A DNA stretch of 64,000 nucleotides from Entonaema liquescens (taxonomy: Eukaryota; Ascomycota; Sordariomycetes; Xylariales; Xylariaceae), in NCBI GenBank assembly GCA_902805475.1, contig CADCSX010000011.1:1242001-1306000 (forward strand), written 5' to 3'. Shown here piece by piece: positions 61,570 through 64,000 of this stretch; position 1 is the first letter of the stretch, and every line of letters starts with the position of its first letter. The notes beneath the pieces are model-generated. The model searched no databases, was not told the origin of the DNA, and saw nothing but the letters and a program-made list of their open reading frames with translations. The position numbers were made by a program, and so were the translations under genes.

Positions 61570-64000
61570 ATGCGGTTTCTTGGCACCTTGGCCCTATTAA
61601 TCTGGGCCGTCCGGAGTTATGCTTGGGATACCCGAGGAACACCAAAGACGGTCGCTGCAAATAGCAAGTTATCGGCACAGGATATCGTTACTTGGGATAG
61701 TCATTCCTTATACATAAAGGGAGAAAGAGTCATGATCATGAGCGGTGAATTCCATCCATGGAGGTTGCCCGTTCCGTCCTTGTGGCTTGATATTTTTCAA
61801 AAGGTCAAGGCGTTGGGATTTAATTGTGTTTCCTTCTATAGCAACTGGGCTCTGTTAGAAGGGAAGCCAGGTAATTTCTCGGCGGAAGGTGTATTTTCCT
61901 ATGAGCAATTCTTCCAGGCTGCAACACAAGCTGGTATCTATCTTATAGCAGTAAGCATTTCTCCTTACTCCTGAACTGAAGTTTCTGAACAGAACAAGCG
62001 ACCAGGACCTTATATAAACGCCGAAGTAAGCTTTGGTGGATTTCCTGGATGGCTTCAACGTATTAAGGGACACCTAAGGACATTGGACGGCGATTACTTG
62101 GCGGCTACAGACAAGTCAGTCCTAATACCGCCGTAGAATAAGTTCTTAGCTAACCCGAGTAGCTATATTGCCCAAATCGGCGCCATTATTGCAAAAGCTC
62201 AAATTACTAATGGTGGCCCTGTGATACTATACCAGCCTGAGAATGAATATACGGTGGGCGTTTCTATCCCATTCCCCAATGGAAAGTACATGCAATATGT
62301 AGAGGACCAAGCACGGGATGCGGGAATTGTCGTACCCTTAATCAGCAATGACGCAGCTCCCCTAGGGACAAATGCTCCAGGGACAGGATTAGGCGCGGTA
62401 GATATCTACGTGAGTTGCGTTGGACGAGATCTTCGCATTAAATAGTCTGACAAGCATTAGGGACATGATGCCTATCCGGTTATGTTTGACTGCGTTAGTA
62501 ACTTTACGTCTGACTTTATCAATAATAATGATGATACTGATAGATCTAGCGAAACCCTTCCACTTGGCCGCCCTTGGCCTTATCGGGAATCTATCACCAG
62601 ACACACGAACTACAAAGTCCATCTACACCTTTCTCGCTCCTAGAGGTTTGTATCTGAGTTTATTCATAATATTCAAGCTTCTGTTGCTGAATTTATCGCT
62701 AGTTTCAAGGCGGTGCTTATGACCCTTGGGGAGGTCCAGGGTTTAATAATTGTGCAGCGTTTATCAACCATGAATTTCAACGCGTCTTCTTTAAGAACAA
62801 TTTCGCTGCAGGGGCAACTACCCATAACATATACATGGTTAGATACGATCAAGTGCCTTCGTTTCGTGTCTACTGACTCGTTGCCAGATTTTCGGGGGGA
62901 CCAACTGGGGTAATATTGGACATCCAGGGGGTTATACGTCCTACGACTACGGGGCAGTAGGTAACGGTTTTCTGCTCGGGAAACGGTTACTAATTTATAT
63001 CTACCTTAGGCCATATCAGAAGACCGGTCGATTACAAGAGAGAAATACTCGGAATTGAAGCTACAGGCCGAGTGGTTAAAGGTATCACCAGATTACTTGA
63101 CTGCAGAGCCCGGAGCAGCACTGGTATGGACGTATGCCAATAATGCTGCCATCACAGTGACTCGACTTGCTGGAAATATTTCAACTGGCAGTGGGTCATT
63201 CTTCGTCGTCCGCCATAGTGACTACTCCAGAACCGCTTCGGATAATTATACGATGAAGCTCCCAACATCAAAGGGAGACATATCGATCCCCACATTATTT
63301 GATGACCTCACTCTCCATGGAAGGGACTCAAAGATTGTAGTTACTGACTACGATGTTCGAGGAACTAAACTCCTATACTCCACTGCTGAAATTCTAACAC
63401 ACCATAAATTCGGAAATACGACTGTTCTTCTTGTATATAGTGGACCGAACGAGATGAACGAGCTTGCCGTGCAAGTTGAGGGCTCTTCAGTCATTTCAGA
63501 TGACTCCGTTAAAGTGAACAGGACAGAAGGCCTCGTTACTTTAGCGTGGTATACTCCAGAAGCAAGAAATATTGTACAAATCGATAATTTCTACATTTAC
63601 ATTCTTGGTAGGATACATTCTCTCCTCCGCACGAGCGAAGCTAATAAGAGCATATCTAGATCGAAATTCCGCTTATAATTACTGGGTACATGAGATCAGC
63701 AAGTCTTCATCACTAATTATTAATGGGCCATACCTCGTCAGATCCGCCTCTCTAGAGAACGGTACACTATCATTATCTGCGGATTTTAACAGATCAACGG
63801 TCGTGGAAGTTATCGGCGCTCCCCAGAACACGACAATTCTTAAGATTAATGGAAAGGCAATTGACTTCAAGGTGGAAGAAGGAAGAATAGTAGCAAACAT
63901 CCCATACTCGGCTCCGGTGCTAGATATACCTGCTCTATCTGAATTGCCCTGGAAATACATCGACTCACTTCCGGAGATCCAAGCACACTACGATGATTCT
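61570..64000 (+). CDS. GH35 beta-galactosidase (3' partial)
   Basis: Nine exons: 61570-61950, 61999-62114, 62160-62409, 62461-62493, 62550-62645, 62703-62837, 62888-62956, 63010-63607 and 63660 to the window end. All junctions keep frame. The start MRFLGTLALLIWAVRSYA is a signal peptide; an in-frame ATG at 61504 would add 22 residues before it. GH35 hallmarks in order: SGEFHPWRLPVPSLW, RPGPYINAEVSFGGFPGWL, NGGPVILYQPENEY with the acid/base Glu (about 195), GHDAYP, TPFSLLEFQGGAYDPWGG with the nucleophile Glu (about 292), and FGGTNWGN...GHPGGYTSYDYGA. About 670 of an expected ~1000 residues lie inside the window. It is a secreted enzyme removing terminal beta-galactose from plant or other glycans. 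Exon 4 is only 33 nt; introns are 45-56 nt. Some donors are atypical (GTCAGT, GTTAGT, GTTTGT, GTTAGA), so short-frame annotation could easily misread it as broken. I see no frameshift. Confidence 0.92.

Noticed and set aside
62101..62160. Stop codons (TAG) in the GH35 frame suggesting a pseudogene
   Set aside because: They lie in a 45-nt intron (62115-62159) with a GCTAAC branch-like site; removing it restores the conserved frame.
62494..62549. Apparent frameshift in GH35 between FDC and NPSTW
   Set aside because: A 56-nt GTTAGT...CTAG intron explains it and keeps the family sequence.

Overview
This window is nuclear DNA from a filamentous ascomycete (Pezizomycotina). The evidence is short GT-AG introns (mostly 45-70 nt), fungus-specific families (a Medusa-like developmental regulator, 2EXR, LaeA-like methyltransferase, AA13 starch LPMO) and a very AT-rich block that looks like repeat-induced point mutation (RIP). 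Gene content points to Sordariomycetes, possibly Xylariales; that placement is inference. Start codons and splice sites below were checked by eye for reading-frame continuity, not by alignment or RNA data.

Layout. 1-2598 (+): 3' part of a charged Arg/Glu-rich protein with a DUF8035-like C-terminus. 5689-8513 (-): a 764-residue Gln/His-rich regulator of the MedA/Acon-3/Ren1 type. 8.5-25.0 kb: about 16.5 kb with no convincing gene, holding microsatellites, A/T tracts and a ~100-bp inverted-repeat element. 25053-26223 (-): GH11 xylanase with two apparent frame lesions. 28546-29926 (+): FAD-dependent monooxygenase. 30.3-30.9 kb (-): small secreted protein. 31474-38810: LTR retrotransposon reduced by RIP to an almost pure A/T interior, flanked by recognisable LTRs. 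38851-39721 (-): hemerythrin-like protein whose stop codon is 40 bp from the LTR. 40423-41655 (-): AA13 lytic polysaccharide monooxygenase with CBM20. 43029-44573 (-): O-methyltransferase. 49317-50953 (-): LaeA-like methyltransferase. 53124-54455 (+): intronless GC-rich protein with a methyltransferase-like motif. 55194-57769 (-): 841-residue uncharacterised protein, possibly a catalytically degenerate caspase-like fold with two copies of a PPHLRGL motif. 59002-60479 (-): 2EXR protein broken by one frameshift. 61570-64000 (+): nine exons of a GH35 beta-galactosidase that runs off the window.

How it fits together. The left end is ordinary conserved gene space. From about 25 kb the content is accessory: secreted carbohydrate-active enzymes (GH11, AA13-CBM20, GH35), tailoring-type enzymes (FAD monooxygenase, O-methyltransferase, LaeA-like methyltransferase) with no polyketide or peptide synthase in view, a RIP-inactivated retroelement and two genes with frame lesions. 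This looks like a dynamic, transposon-influenced region; I do not see a complete biosynthetic cluster. The most promising unexplained gene is the 841-residue protein at 55-58 kb. Other oddities are the repeated 10-bp palindrome TACCTAGGTA in intergenic DNA and the RIP gradient across the two LTRs.
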